A DNA stretch of 64,000 nt from Streptomyces cavernicola (GTDB lineage: Bacteria > Actinomycetota > Actinomycetes > Streptomycetales > Streptomycetaceae), in the NCBI RefSeq assembly GCF_029968035.1, contig NZ_JASCIQ010000040.1:1-64000 (forward strand), given 5' to 3'. The notes under the pieces are model-generated. The model made no database searches and was not told the origin of the DNA. It saw nothing but the letters and a program-made list of their open reading frames with translations. How positions within the stretch are numbered: position 1 is the stretch's first letter; every line of letters starts with the position of its first letter. Positions 36,828-44,366 of this stretch are shown here, piece after piece. The position numbers and the translations under genes were made by a program.

Positions 36828-38711
36828 GTGGCGCGCGACAACGCGGCTCCCAGCACTGTCCCGACCAACCACCGGGAGCTGATCTCCTGGGTCGAAGAGA
36901 TCGCCGAGCTCACCCAGCCGGACCGCGTCGTCTGGTGCGACGGCTCCGAGGCCGAGTACGAGCGCCTGGCCGAGGAACTCGTCGCCAAGGGCACGTTCAA
37001 GAAACTCGACCCGATCAAGCGACCCAACTCGTACTACGCGGCCTCCGACCCGACGGACGTCGCGCGCGTGGAGGACCGCACCTTCATCTGCTCCGAGAAG
37101 GAGGAGGACGCCGGCCCGACCAACCACTGGAAGGACCCCGCGGAGATGCGCGAGGTCTTCCAGGGCAAGGAGGGCAGCGAGAGGGGCGAGGCCGCAGGCC
37201 TCTCGGGCAAGGGCGGTGGTGGGCGACGGGAGGGAGTCTTCCGCGGCTCGATGCGCGGCCGCACCATGTACGTGGTGCCGTTCTGCATGGGCCCGCTCGG
37301 TTCCCCGCTCTCCGCGATCGGCGTGGAGATCACCGACTCGGCGTACGTCGCGGTGTCGATGCGCACGATGACCCGGATGGGCCAGCCCGTCCTGGACGAG
37401 CTCGGCGAGGACGGCTTCTTCGTGAAGGCCGTGCACTCCCTGGGCGCCCCGCTCCAGGAGGGCGAGGCGGACGTCCCGTGGCCGTGCAACCCCACCAAGT
37501 ACATCTCGCACTTCCCGGAGTCCCGCGAGATCTGGTCGTACGGCTCGGGCTACGGCGGCAACGCGCTGCTCGGCAAGAAGTGCTACGCGCTCCGCATCGC
37601 CTCCGTCATGGCGCGCGACGAGGGCTGGCTCGCCGAGCACATGCTGATCCTCAAGCTGACCCCGCCGCAGGGCGAGGCCAAGTACGTCGCGGCGGCGTTC
37701 CCCTCGGCCTGCGGCAAGACTAACCTCGCGATGCTGGAGCCCACGATCTCCGGCTGGACGGTCGAGACCATCGGCGACGACATCGCCTGGATGCGCTTCG
37801 GCGAGGACGGCCGCCTGTACGCGATCAACCCGGAAGCCGGCTTCTTCGGCGTCGCGCCCGGCACCGGTGAGCACACCAACGCCAACGCGATGAAGACGCT
37901 GTGGGGCAACTCGGTCTTCACCAACGTCGCGCTCACGGACGACGGCGACGTGTGGTGGGAGGGCATGACGGAGGAGACTCCGGCGCACCTCACGGACTGG
38001 AAGGGCAACGACTGGACGCCCGAGTCCGACGTTCCGGCCGCACACCCCAACGCCCGCTTCACCACGCCGGCTTCGCAGTGCCCGATCATCGCGCCCGAGT
38101 GGGAGGACCCGAAGGGCGTGCCGATCTCGGCGATCCTGTTCGGCGGCCGCCGCGCCTCCGCCGTACCGCTGGTGACCGAGTCCTTCGACTGGAACCACGG
38201 CGTCTTCCTCGGTGCGAACGTCGCCTCCGAGAAGACCGCCGCGGCCGAGGGCAAGGTCGGCGAGCTTCGCCGCGACCCGTTCGCCATGCTGCCGTTCTGC
38301 GGCTACAACATGGGCGACTACATGGGCCACTGGGTCGACGTCGCCAAGGGCAAGGACCAGTCGAAGCTCCCGAAGATCTACTACGTCAACTGGTTCCGCA
38401 AGAACGACGCGGGCAAGTTCGTGTGGCCGGGCTTCGGTGAGAACTCCCGCGTCCTGAAGTGGATCGTGGACCGGCTCGACGGCCGCGCGGAGGGTGTGGA
38501 GACCCCCATCGGCGTGCTGCCGACGCCCGCGGCGCTCGACACGGAAGGCCTCGAACTGGCCGACGCGGACCTGGAGTTCCTGCTCACGGTCGACAAGGAG
38601 GTCTGGCGCGAGGAGGCGGCGCTGGTTCCTGAGCACCTGAACACGTTCGGCGATCACACGCCGAAGGAGCTGTGGGACGAGTACCGGGCGCTCGTGCAGC
38701 GCCTGGGCTGA
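36828..38711 (+). CDS. pckG: phosphoenolpyruvate carboxykinase (GTP)
   Basis: Converts oxaloacetate plus GTP to PEP, the gluconeogenic step from the citric-acid cycle. 627 residues against about 600-610 usual. Key segments: RGSMRGRTMYVVPFCMGP, the GSGYGGNALLGKK substrate loop, P-loop AFPSACGKTNLAM with the reactive Cys, GDDIAWMRF and FGENSRVLKW. The extra length is a Gly/Arg/Glu-rich insertion at about residues 110-138, before RGSMRG, explained by a repeat-like segment (separate entry). GTG 36828 follows AAGGAG; an ATG 87 bases upstream is unlikely. Bases 36539-36827 have no operator I can name. Monocistronic. Confidence 0.95.
   Translation: MARDNAAPSTVPTNHRELISWVEEIAELTQPDRVVWCDGSEAEYERLAEELVAKGTFKKLDPIKRPNSYYAASDPTDVARVEDRTFICSEKEEDAGPTNHWKDPAEMREVFQGKEGSERGEAAGLSGKGGGGRREGVFRGSMRGRTMYVVPFCMGPLGSPLSAIGVEITDSAYVAVSMRTMTRMGQPVLDELGEDGFFVKAVHSLGAPLQEGEADVPWPCNPTKYISHFPESREIWSYGSGYGGNALLGKKCYALRIASVMARDEGWLAEHMLILKLTPPQGEAKYVAAAFPSACGKTNLAMLEPTISGWTVETIGDDIAWMRFGEDGRLYAINPEAGFFGVAPGTGEHTNANAMKTLWGNSVFTNVALTDDGDVWWEGMTEETPAHLTDWKGNDWTPESDVPAAHPNARFTTPASQCPIIAPEWEDPKGVPISAILFGGRRASAVPLVTESFDWNHGVFLGANVASEKTAAAEGKVGELRRDPFAMLPFCGYNMGDYMGHWVDVAKGKDQSKLPKIYYVNWFRKNDAGKFVWPGFGENSRVLKWIVDRLDGRAEGVETPIGVLPTPAALDTEGLELADADLEFLLTVDKEVWREEAALVPEHLNTFGDHTPKELWDEYRALVQRLG
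37155..37242. repeat. in-frame insertion in pckG flanked by 7-base direct repeats
   Basis: GTCTTCC occurs at 37155-37161 and again at 37236-37242, 81 bases apart (27 codons). The DNA between is Gly/Arg-rich and contains a perfect hairpin GAGGCC-GCA-GGCCTC (37188-37202) within a longer CGAGAGG/CCTCTCG pairing. This corresponds to the extra residues in the protein and looks like a small mobile palindrome with target duplication. Confidence 0.6.
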
Positions 38712-38944
38712 TTCTTCAGGGGCCCCGGGCCCCGTTAGGGGCGCGGGGCTGTGACATTTGCGGCTCTGCCGCGTGGGCGCGAGCAACCCACGACAAACCG
38801 CAGTCGCATCTGCTCATGCACCACGCAGACGCGACTGCGGCTTTCGTCGCGGCTGAGCGCGCAGTTCCCCGCGCCCCTGGGGCTATCGCCCCTGCGGGGC
38901 AGTGGCTCCCGGCCCGTAGCCTCCCCGGCTGCGGGCCGGGGCCG
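38712..38944. repeat. repeat-filled gap after pckG
   Basis: No gene. It begins with AGGGGCCCCGGGCCCC, then GGGGCGCGGGG, and near 38859-38878 has the core module (GCGCAGTTCCCCGCGCCCCT) in the opposite sense, so the outer parts can pair. An inner stem pairs CCGCAGTCGC (about 38799) with GCGACTGCGG (about 38831). Possible terminator-like structure. Confidence 0.65.
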
Positions 38945-39379
38945 TCAGTGGGCCGCTGCCGGCTCCCGCTCGCGCAGAGCGGCCTCGTGCGCGTCCATCC
39001 GCTCCGCGGCGAGGATCGCCGCGGCGGTGTCGGCGCGGGAGGCGGCCACCACCAGGGCGCGGCCGGCGAGGGCGTGGGCGCGCTGGTGCAGGCCGGACAG
39101 GTGCGGTTCGTGGATCGCCGCCGCCACCGCGGAGCGCACCGGCGGGTGGCCGCCGCGCAGCCGGGCGATCTGGCGGGCCAGCTGCTCGGCCGCGTCGGTC
39201 AGCTCCGTGGCGGGGGCCACCGCGCGCAGCTCGTCCGTGACGGCGAGCAGGGCCGCGAGATGTCCGGCGAGCTGGATGTCCAGCTCCTCCTCGCGGGAGC
39301 GGTGCGGGAAGTCCTGCCGCCGGTCGCGTCCACGGGCGGCCATCGTGTGGACCGACTTGCTGCGGATCGGTTCGTACAT
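38945..39379 (-). CDS. hypothetical protein behind a MarR-type palindrome
   Basis: 144-residue soluble protein, mostly helical, with basic N-terminus (MYEPIRSKSVHTMAARGRDR) and long amphipathic helices (LAALLAVTDELRAVAPATEL; GRALVVAASRADTAAAILAA). No recognised domain. AGGAGG lies 8 bases before ATG 39379, and a perfect 7-1-7 palindrome sits about 39 bases upstream, at the promoter, implying tight repression. The aminotransferase gene ends about 100 bases upstream on the same strand. Confidence 0.72.
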   Translation of the reverse strand: MYEPIRSKSVHTMAARGRDRRQDFPHRSREEELDIQLAGHLAALLAVTDELRAVAPATELTDAAEQLARQIARLRGGHPPVRSAVAAAIHEPHLSGLHQRAHALAGRALVVAASRADTAAAILAAERMDAHEAALREREPAAAH

Positions 39380-39417
39380 AGGACGGCCTCCTGAGGTTTC
39401 CAGGAAGCCATCCTAGC

Positions 39418-39432
39418 TTAGATTCAATCTAA
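39418..39432. promoter_or_regulatory. perfect palindrome TTAGATTCAATCTAA
   Basis: 7-1-7 inverted repeat, AT-rich in a GC-rich genome, in the promoter position of the hypothetical gene that starts at 39379. It has the form of MarR/OhrR-family operators. Confidence 0.65.
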
Positions 39433-39480
39433 AGTTGAGCCGAGTGTGAAGTGGCAGGTCAGGGCTGCGGGTGGGGTCGG

Positions 39481-40692
39481 TCAGGGCTGCCCGTACCCGT
39501 CCAGGAACCTGCCGATCCGGGTGACCGCGTCCGCGAGGTCCGAGGCCTGCGGCAGGGTCACGATGCGGAAGTGGTCGGGCTCCGGCCAGTTGAAGCCGGT
39601 GCCGTGCACCACCATGATCTTCTCGGCGCGCAGCAGGTCGAGCACCATCTGCCGGTCGTCCTTGACCTTGTAGACCTTCGGGTCGAGGCGCGGGAACAGA
39701 TAGAGCGCGCCCTTCGGCTTCACACAGGTCACACCGGGGATCTGGGTGAGCAGCTCGTACGCGGTGTCGCGCTGTTCGAGCAGTCGGCCGCCGGGGAGCA
39801 CCAGGTCGTTGATCGACTGCCGCCCGGTGAGCGCCGCGACCACGCCGTGCTGGGCCGGCATGTTGGCGCACAGCCGCATATTGGCCAGGATCGTCAGGCC
39901 CTCCAGGTACGACTCGGCGTGCGCGCGCGGCCCCGAGATCACCATCCAGCCGGTGCGGTAACCGGCCACGCGGTACGCCTTCGACATGCCGTTGAAGGTC
40001 AGCGTGAGCAGGTCGGGGGCGAGGGCGGCGGTCGGGGTGTGGGTGGCGCCGTCGTACAGGATCTTGTCGTAGATCTCGTCCGAGCAGACCAGGAGGTTGT
40101 GGCGGCGGGCGATGTCGGTGAGGCCGCGCAGGACGTCGTCGCTGTAGACCGCGCCCGTCGGGTTGTTCGGGTTGATGATCACGAGCGCCTTGGTGCGGTC
40201 GGTGATCTTCCGCTCCACGTCGGCGAGATCGGGCATCCAGTCGGACTGCTCGTCGCAGCGGTAGTGCACGGCGGTGCCGCCGGAGAGGGAGACCGCGGCG
40301 GTCCACAGCGGGTAGTCCGGGGCCGGTACGAGGACCTCGTCGCCGTCGTCGAGGAGGGCCTGCATGGCCATGACGATCAGCTCGGAGACGCCGTTGCCGA
40401 TGTAGACGTTCTCCACGTCCGACTCGACGCCGAGGGTCTGGTAGTGCATGACGACCGCGCGGCGGGCCGCGAGCAGACCCTTCGCGTCGCCGTAGCCGTG
40501 CGCCGAGCCGACGTTGCGCAGGACGTCCTCGAGGATCTCCGGGGGCGCCTCGAAGCCGAAGGCCGCGGGGTTGCCGGTGTTGAGCTTGAGGATGCGGTGG
40601 CCTGCTGCTTCGAGCCGCATCGCCTCCTCGAGAACCGGGCCCCGGATCTCGTAGCAGACGTTCGAGAGCTTCGTCGACTGGATCAGCTGCAT
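39481..40692 (-). CDS. PLP-dependent aminotransferase (alanine/aspartate type, AlaA-like)
   Basis: 403-residue fold-I class I/II transaminase close to AlaA-type alanine:2-oxoglutarate enzymes. Signatures: NTGNPAAFGF, PAPDYPLW, INPNNPTGAVY, CSDEIYDKI, and the PLP lysine in FNGMSKAYRVAGYR (Lys238); FRIVTLP near the end holds the carboxylate-binding Arg. It makes alanine from pyruvate and glutamate, reversibly. Start is the ATG at 40692. No coupling to neighbours: it follows a repeat region upstream. Confidence 0.9.
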   Translation of the reverse strand: MQLIQSTKLSNVCYEIRGPVLEEAMRLEAAGHRILKLNTGNPAAFGFEAPPEILEDVLRNVGSAHGYGDAKGLLAARRAVVMHYQTLGVESDVENVYIGNGVSELIVMAMQALLDDGDEVLVPAPDYPLWTAAVSLSGGTAVHYRCDEQSDWMPDLADVERKITDRTKALVIINPNNPTGAVYSDDVLRGLTDIARRHNLLVCSDEIYDKILYDGATHTPTAALAPDLLTLTFNGMSKAYRVAGYRTGWMVISGPRAHAESYLEGLTILANMRLCANMPAQHGVVAALTGRQSINDLVLPGGRLLEQRDTAYELLTQIPGVTCVKPKGALYLFPRLDPKVYKVKDDRQMVLDLLRAEKIMVVHGTGFNWPEPDHFRIVTLPQASDLADAVTRIGRFLDGYGQP

Positions 40693-40873
40693 GCAGCAAC
40701 TTTACGAGGGTGTTTCGGGGCGGTGCTCGTGCTTTTCGGCTGACTGGGCTCGGGGGGTGCGCCCCTGCGGGGCGGGGCCTTCCATCGCATGGGTCGGCTG
40801 GGGGGTGCGCATGGAATGCCGGGTTCGGGTGGGGGTGTGGGCTTGCGATGAGGGGTTGGGGCAGGGCGAGTGA

Positions 40874-40970
40874 TTTACCCCACCCCGCCCCTTCCCGAAA
40901 GCTTGCAGCAGCCTCGGGGGCTCCGCCCCCGGACCCCCGCTCCTCAAACGCCGGAGGGGCTTGTTTTAAG
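40874..40970. repeat. half element: one terminal arm plus inverted CAGCCCCTCCGGCG module
   Basis: Terminal arm TTTACCCCACCCCGCCCC... at 40874-40901 followed by the second module in inverted orientation (about 40915-40970), touching the 3' end of the acylase gene. The other arm is absent. Bases 40693-40873 hold no gene. Confidence 0.7.
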
Positions 40971-42576
40971 GGGCGCGGCGGATGGCCCGGCCCGCCAGGA
41001 CGTCTGTGCGCTTGCCGTCCCGCATGACGAACTTGCCGTCGATCAGGACGTGCGGGATGCCGATCGGCAGGGTGCGCGGGGACTCGAAGGTGGAGCCCGC
41101 GGCGACCGTGGTCGGGTCGAAGAGGACGAGGTCCGCGCGGTAGCCCTCGCGGACGAGGCCGCGGTCGGGGAGGCGGAGGCGGGCGGCCGGGCGGGAGGTG
41201 AGGTGGGCGACGGTCTCTTCCAGGCCGAGGACGCCCAGGTCACGCGCGTACCGGCCGAGGTACTGCGGGAACGTCCCGTACGCCCGCGGGTGCGGCTTGA
41301 AGCCCTGCAGGATGCCGTCCGAGCCGCCGGTGTGCACCCGGTGCTGCATGATCGCCTGCACGTTGTCCTCGTGGCCGACGTGCTGGAGGATCGTCGAGCC
41401 CAGCTTGTCGTTGATGAGGAGGCGGCGGGCGGTGACCCAGGGCTCCTCGCCGCGCATCTCCGCGGACTGGGCGATGGTCTTGCCGACGCAGGAGGCGAGG
41501 CCGGGGTCGGAGACGCCCGAGATCTCGATCGTGTCCCACTCGATGGGCACGCCGTGGCAGCCGTCGGCGCCGATGACCTCCATGTGGTGGCGGATCTTCG
41601 CCGCCGTCTCGTCGTCCTGCAGCCGCGCCAGGATCGCGTCGGGCCCGCCCTCGCTCGCCCAGCTCGGCAGCATCGCGACGAGCGTGGTGCAGCCGGGGGT
41701 GTACGGGTACGTGTCGAGGCTGATGTCGGCGCCGGAGTCGAGGGCGTCGTCGATGAGCGCGAGCAGGTCCGGGGCCTTGCCCTTGTTCACGCCGAAGTTC
41801 ATGGTCGCGTGCGCGAGGTGCAGCGCGCAGTCCGCGTCCCGGGTGAGGTCCACCATCTCGCAGTACGCGTCCAGGGCGCCCGCGCCGTACGAGCGGTGGT
41901 GCGGGCAGTAGTACCCGTCGTACCGCGCGACGACCCGGCACAGCTCGGCCAGCTCGGAGTCCTTCGCGTACATGCCGGGCGTGTACGTCAGGCCCGAGGA
42001 CATGCCGACGGCGCCCTGCTCCATGCCCTCGGCGACCAACTGCCGCATCCGGTCCAGCTCTTCGGCCGTGGCGGGGCGGTCGTCCCAGCCGACGGCGTAC
42101 ATCCGGACGGTGCCCTGCGGGATCAGGTACGCGGCGTTCACGGCGATGCCGCGGCCGCCGTGGGCGTGGTCGAGGGCGTCGAGGTAGCCGCCGACGGTGC
42201 GCCAGCTGAAGTCGATGTCGGAGCCGTCGCCGTTCCAGCCGGTGATGGCCTGGCGGACCTGGGCGAGGGTGCGGTCGTCGACGGGCGCGTAGCTGAGGCC
42301 GTCCTGGCCGATGACTTCCAGGGTCACGCCCTGGGCGGCCTTCGCGCTGTGGTCCGGGTCGCGGAGGAGGGCGAGGTCGCTGTGGGCGTGCATGTCGATG
42401 AAGCCGGGGGAGAGGGCGAGGCCGTCGGCGTCGACGGTGCGCTCTCCTGAGGGCCGGGGGCCCTCGCCCTCTTTGCGGATCTCGGCGATCCGGCCGTTGT
42501 CGATCGCGATGTCCGCGCGGTACGAGGCGTCGCCGGTGCCGTCGATGACGCGGGCGTCGCGGATGACCAGGTCCAT
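40966..42576 (-). CDS. D-aminoacylase-like amidohydrolase
   Basis: 536-residue metal-dependent amidohydrolase of the N-acyl-D-amino-acid deacylase group. Metal motif FIDMHAHSD (His63, His65), CPHHRSYG and LHLAHA in the middle, and the catalytic-Asp region GGSDGILQG then HPRAYGTFPQYLGRY. Canonical members have an Asn-Cys pair whose Cys bridges the metals (GNCG); here the matching place reads GQDG (Gln91-Asp92), so metal binding and perhaps substrate differ. Clustered with a fold-III deaminase, KDG-type kinase, RidA and GntP permease, it may deacetylate N-acetyl-D-glucosaminate (inference); hydrolysis of ordinary N-acyl-D-amino acids is the alternative. The deaminase gene is upstream on the same strand across a 321-base repeat region. 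Confidence 0.88.
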   Translation of the reverse strand: MDLVIRDARVIDGTGDASYRADIAIDNGRIAEIRKEGEGPRPSGERTVDADGLALSPGFIDMHAHSDLALLRDPDHSAKAAQGVTLEVIGQDGLSYAPVDDRTLAQVRQAITGWNGDGSDIDFSWRTVGGYLDALDHAHGGRGIAVNAAYLIPQGTVRMYAVGWDDRPATAEELDRMRQLVAEGMEQGAVGMSSGLTYTPGMYAKDSELAELCRVVARYDGYYCPHHRSYGAGALDAYCEMVDLTRDADCALHLAHATMNFGVNKGKAPDLLALIDDALDSGADISLDTYPYTPGCTTLVAMLPSWASEGGPDAILARLQDDETAAKIRHHMEVIGADGCHGVPIEWDTIEISGVSDPGLASCVGKTIAQSAEMRGEEPWVTARRLLINDKLGSTILQHVGHEDNVQAIMQHRVHTGGSDGILQGFKPHPRAYGTFPQYLGRYARDLGVLGLEETVAHLTSRPAARLRLPDRGLVREGYRADLVLFDPTTVAAGSTFESPRTLPIGIPHVLIDGKFVMRDGKRTDVLAGRAIRRAP

Positions 42577-42601
42577 GGGTGCTCTCTGCCTCTCTGGGTT
42601 C

Positions 42602-42828
42602 TTTTCTCCCCTCCCCCGCCCCTTCCCGAAGTCCTCGGCGGACGGCCTCGGGGGGCTCCGCCCCCGGCCCCCGGGCTGTCTTTCGGCTGCCGCGCCGTCG
42701 TGGCTGGGCGCGCAGTTCCCCGCGCCCCTGACGGGGCACCCCCCCCAGCCAAAACCAGCCCCTCCGGCGTTTGAGGAGCGGGGGCTGGGGCGGAGCCCCG
42801 GTTCGGGAAGGGGCGGGGTGGGGAAGGA
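42602..42828. repeat. modular repeat element with terminal inverted repeats (copy 4)
   Basis: Left arm 42602-42630 and right arm 42802-42828; core module around 42711-42730 and the CAGCCCCTCCGGCGTTTGAG module from about 42758. It separates the deaminase and acylase genes; the rest of 42577-42897 is GC-rich filler without a gene. Confidence 0.82.
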
Positions 42829-42897
42829 AGCCGCCCCGCAGGGGGGGGAGCGGGGGCGTGGGGGTTCGCCCCCGCGGTTCAGGGCGGGTGGGTGGGC

Positions 42898-44208
42898 TCA
42901 GAAGTACGTGCGGATGTAGTCCGTGACCGTGCCGTCGGCCTGGACCAGGGGGATCAGCTGCCACTTGTCGAAGGACGTGCAGGGGTGGGACAGGCCCATG
43001 CCGACCCAGTCGCCGACCTCCAGGTCCGCCTCCGGCGTCGTACGGACCCAGCCGTGCTGGTCGGAGAGGCCGGTGACCGTGACACCGGCGGCCTCCCGCA
43101 CCTCCCCGGAGCGCGCGTCGCGCACGACCTGCGCCTCGGGCAGGTCCAGGTCGTACGCCGCGTCCCGCTTGCCCGCGTTCACGAAGGCCTGCTCGGCGTT
43201 GGGGCGGGACACCACCTGGGCCCAGAGGCGGAACGCGGGCTGCAGCGCGCCCTCGTCCGGGACCCGGTTGAACGGGGTGAGGTGCTTGTAGTGGCCGTCG
43301 TCGTGCGAGACGTACGCACCGGAGCGGAGCAGCTTGAGGACCGGGACCGAGAGGGACGGGATCTCGGCGAAGACGTCCGCGACCGCGTCGAACCAGGCGC
43401 TGCCGCCCGCGCTGACCACGATCTCGTCGAGCCCGGCGAAGCGGCCGGCCTTGTCGAAGTCCGCGGCGAGTCCGGTCAGGCGGCGCAGCCAGGCGTGGAC
43501 GCGCTCGGGGTCGGCCTGCGGCACCTCGCCCTCGTACCCGGCGACGCCGACCAGGCGCAGCGTGGTCGTGGCCGCCACCGCGTCCGCGACCGCCGCGCAC
43601 TCGGCCTCGGTGCGCACGCCGGTACGGGCCGTGTCGCCCGCGCCGAGCTCCACCACGACCTCGACGGGGCGTGAGGAGCCCGCCGCGCGCAGGGCCGCGT
43701 CCATCAGCTCGACGCCGCGCACGGAGTCCACGTAGCAGATGAAGCGGAAGTCGGGGTCCGCGTCGAGCTCGGCGGCGAGCCAGCGCAGGGCGGCGGCGTC
43801 GACCAGCTCGTTGGCGAGGAAGACCCGGCGGACGCCGTACGCGCGCGCCACCCGGACCTGGTGCGGGACGGCGAGCGTGATGCCCCAGGCGCCGTGCTCC
43901 TCCTGGCGGGCGAAGAGCTCGGGGGCCATGGAGGTCTTGCCGTGCGGGGCGAAGGCAAGGCCGTGGCGGGTCGAGTAGGTCTCCATGAGGGCGAGGTTGT
44001 GCTCGACGCGCTCGGCGGAGAGGGCGAGGACGGGCGTGGTGAAGCCGTCCGTGAAGAGGTTGCGGCGCTGTCCGGCGAGCTCGCCGACGGTCAGTCCCGC
44101 GGCGTCCGGGGGCAGCCCCTTGAAGCGGAAGTCGACCCGCTCGTCGGCGAGTTGGGTCCGGGACGTGTGTCCCGCCGCGCGCTGTCCGACTGCGTTGTCG
44201 GCTGCCAT
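42898..44208 (-). CDS. fold-III PLP amino-acid/amino-sugar-acid deaminase (D-serine dehydratase-like)
   Basis: 436 residues. An alanine-racemase-like barrel with PLP lysine in FAPHGKTSMAP (Lys91) and a C-terminal beta domain with the His-x-Cys zinc site in GLSHPCTSFDKWQ, both hallmarks of metal-dependent D-serine dehydratases. The same family includes bacterial D-glucosaminate dehydratase, which makes 2-keto-3-deoxygluconate plus ammonia. ATG 44208 follows AGGAGG with a 6-base gap; longer in-frame starts run into the divergent promoter. Next to a KDG-type kinase and RidA (which hydrolyses the enamine/imine product), the sugar-acid substrate is favoured; D-serine or D-threonine are alternatives. 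Confidence 0.85.
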   Translation of the reverse strand: MAADNAVGQRAAGHTSRTQLADERVDFRFKGLPPDAAGLTVGELAGQRRNLFTDGFTTPVLALSAERVEHNLALMETYSTRHGLAFAPHGKTSMAPELFARQEEHGAWGITLAVPHQVRVARAYGVRRVFLANELVDAAALRWLAAELDADPDFRFICYVDSVRGVELMDAALRAAGSSRPVEVVVELGAGDTARTGVRTEAECAAVADAVAATTTLRLVGVAGYEGEVPQADPERVHAWLRRLTGLAADFDKAGRFAGLDEIVVSAGGSAWFDAVADVFAEIPSLSVPVLKLLRSGAYVSHDDGHYKHLTPFNRVPDEGALQPAFRLWAQVVSRPNAEQAFVNAGKRDAAYDLDLPEAQVVRDARSGEVREAAGVTVTGLSDQHGWVRTTPEADLEVGDWVGMGLSHPCTSFDKWQLIPLVQADGTVTDYIRTYF

Positions 44209-44260
44209 AGGGGGCCTCCTCAGGGCTGTTCGCAACGGTCCGCTGCCGTTCCTTGGATTG

Positions 44261-44279
44261 CGTTGCACGCTCTGCAACG
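44261..44279. promoter_or_regulatory. divergent operator CGTTGCACGCTCTGCAACG
   Basis: Perfect 7-5-7 inverted repeat in the 158-base gap between the deaminase and kinase genes. A second palindrome AACGG-N7-CCGTT overlaps at 44234-44250, and TGCAA/TTGC half-sites continue on the right. Placement fits an IclR-family repressor, and such a gene is in the plus-strand arm. Confidence 0.65.
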
Positions 44280-44366
44280 GCCATTGCGCATTTCGCTTAC
44301 TGCTGTCTAACATCCGAGCCAATACCGGGTCAATGGCGCCCGGCCCAGCGTCGAAGGAGAACGAGC

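Noticed and set aside
41240..44284. 1000-codon minus-strand frame through the acylase and deaminase genes
   Set aside because: Arg/Pro-rich translation in the wrong frame of two conserved enzymes, and it crosses the repeat element.
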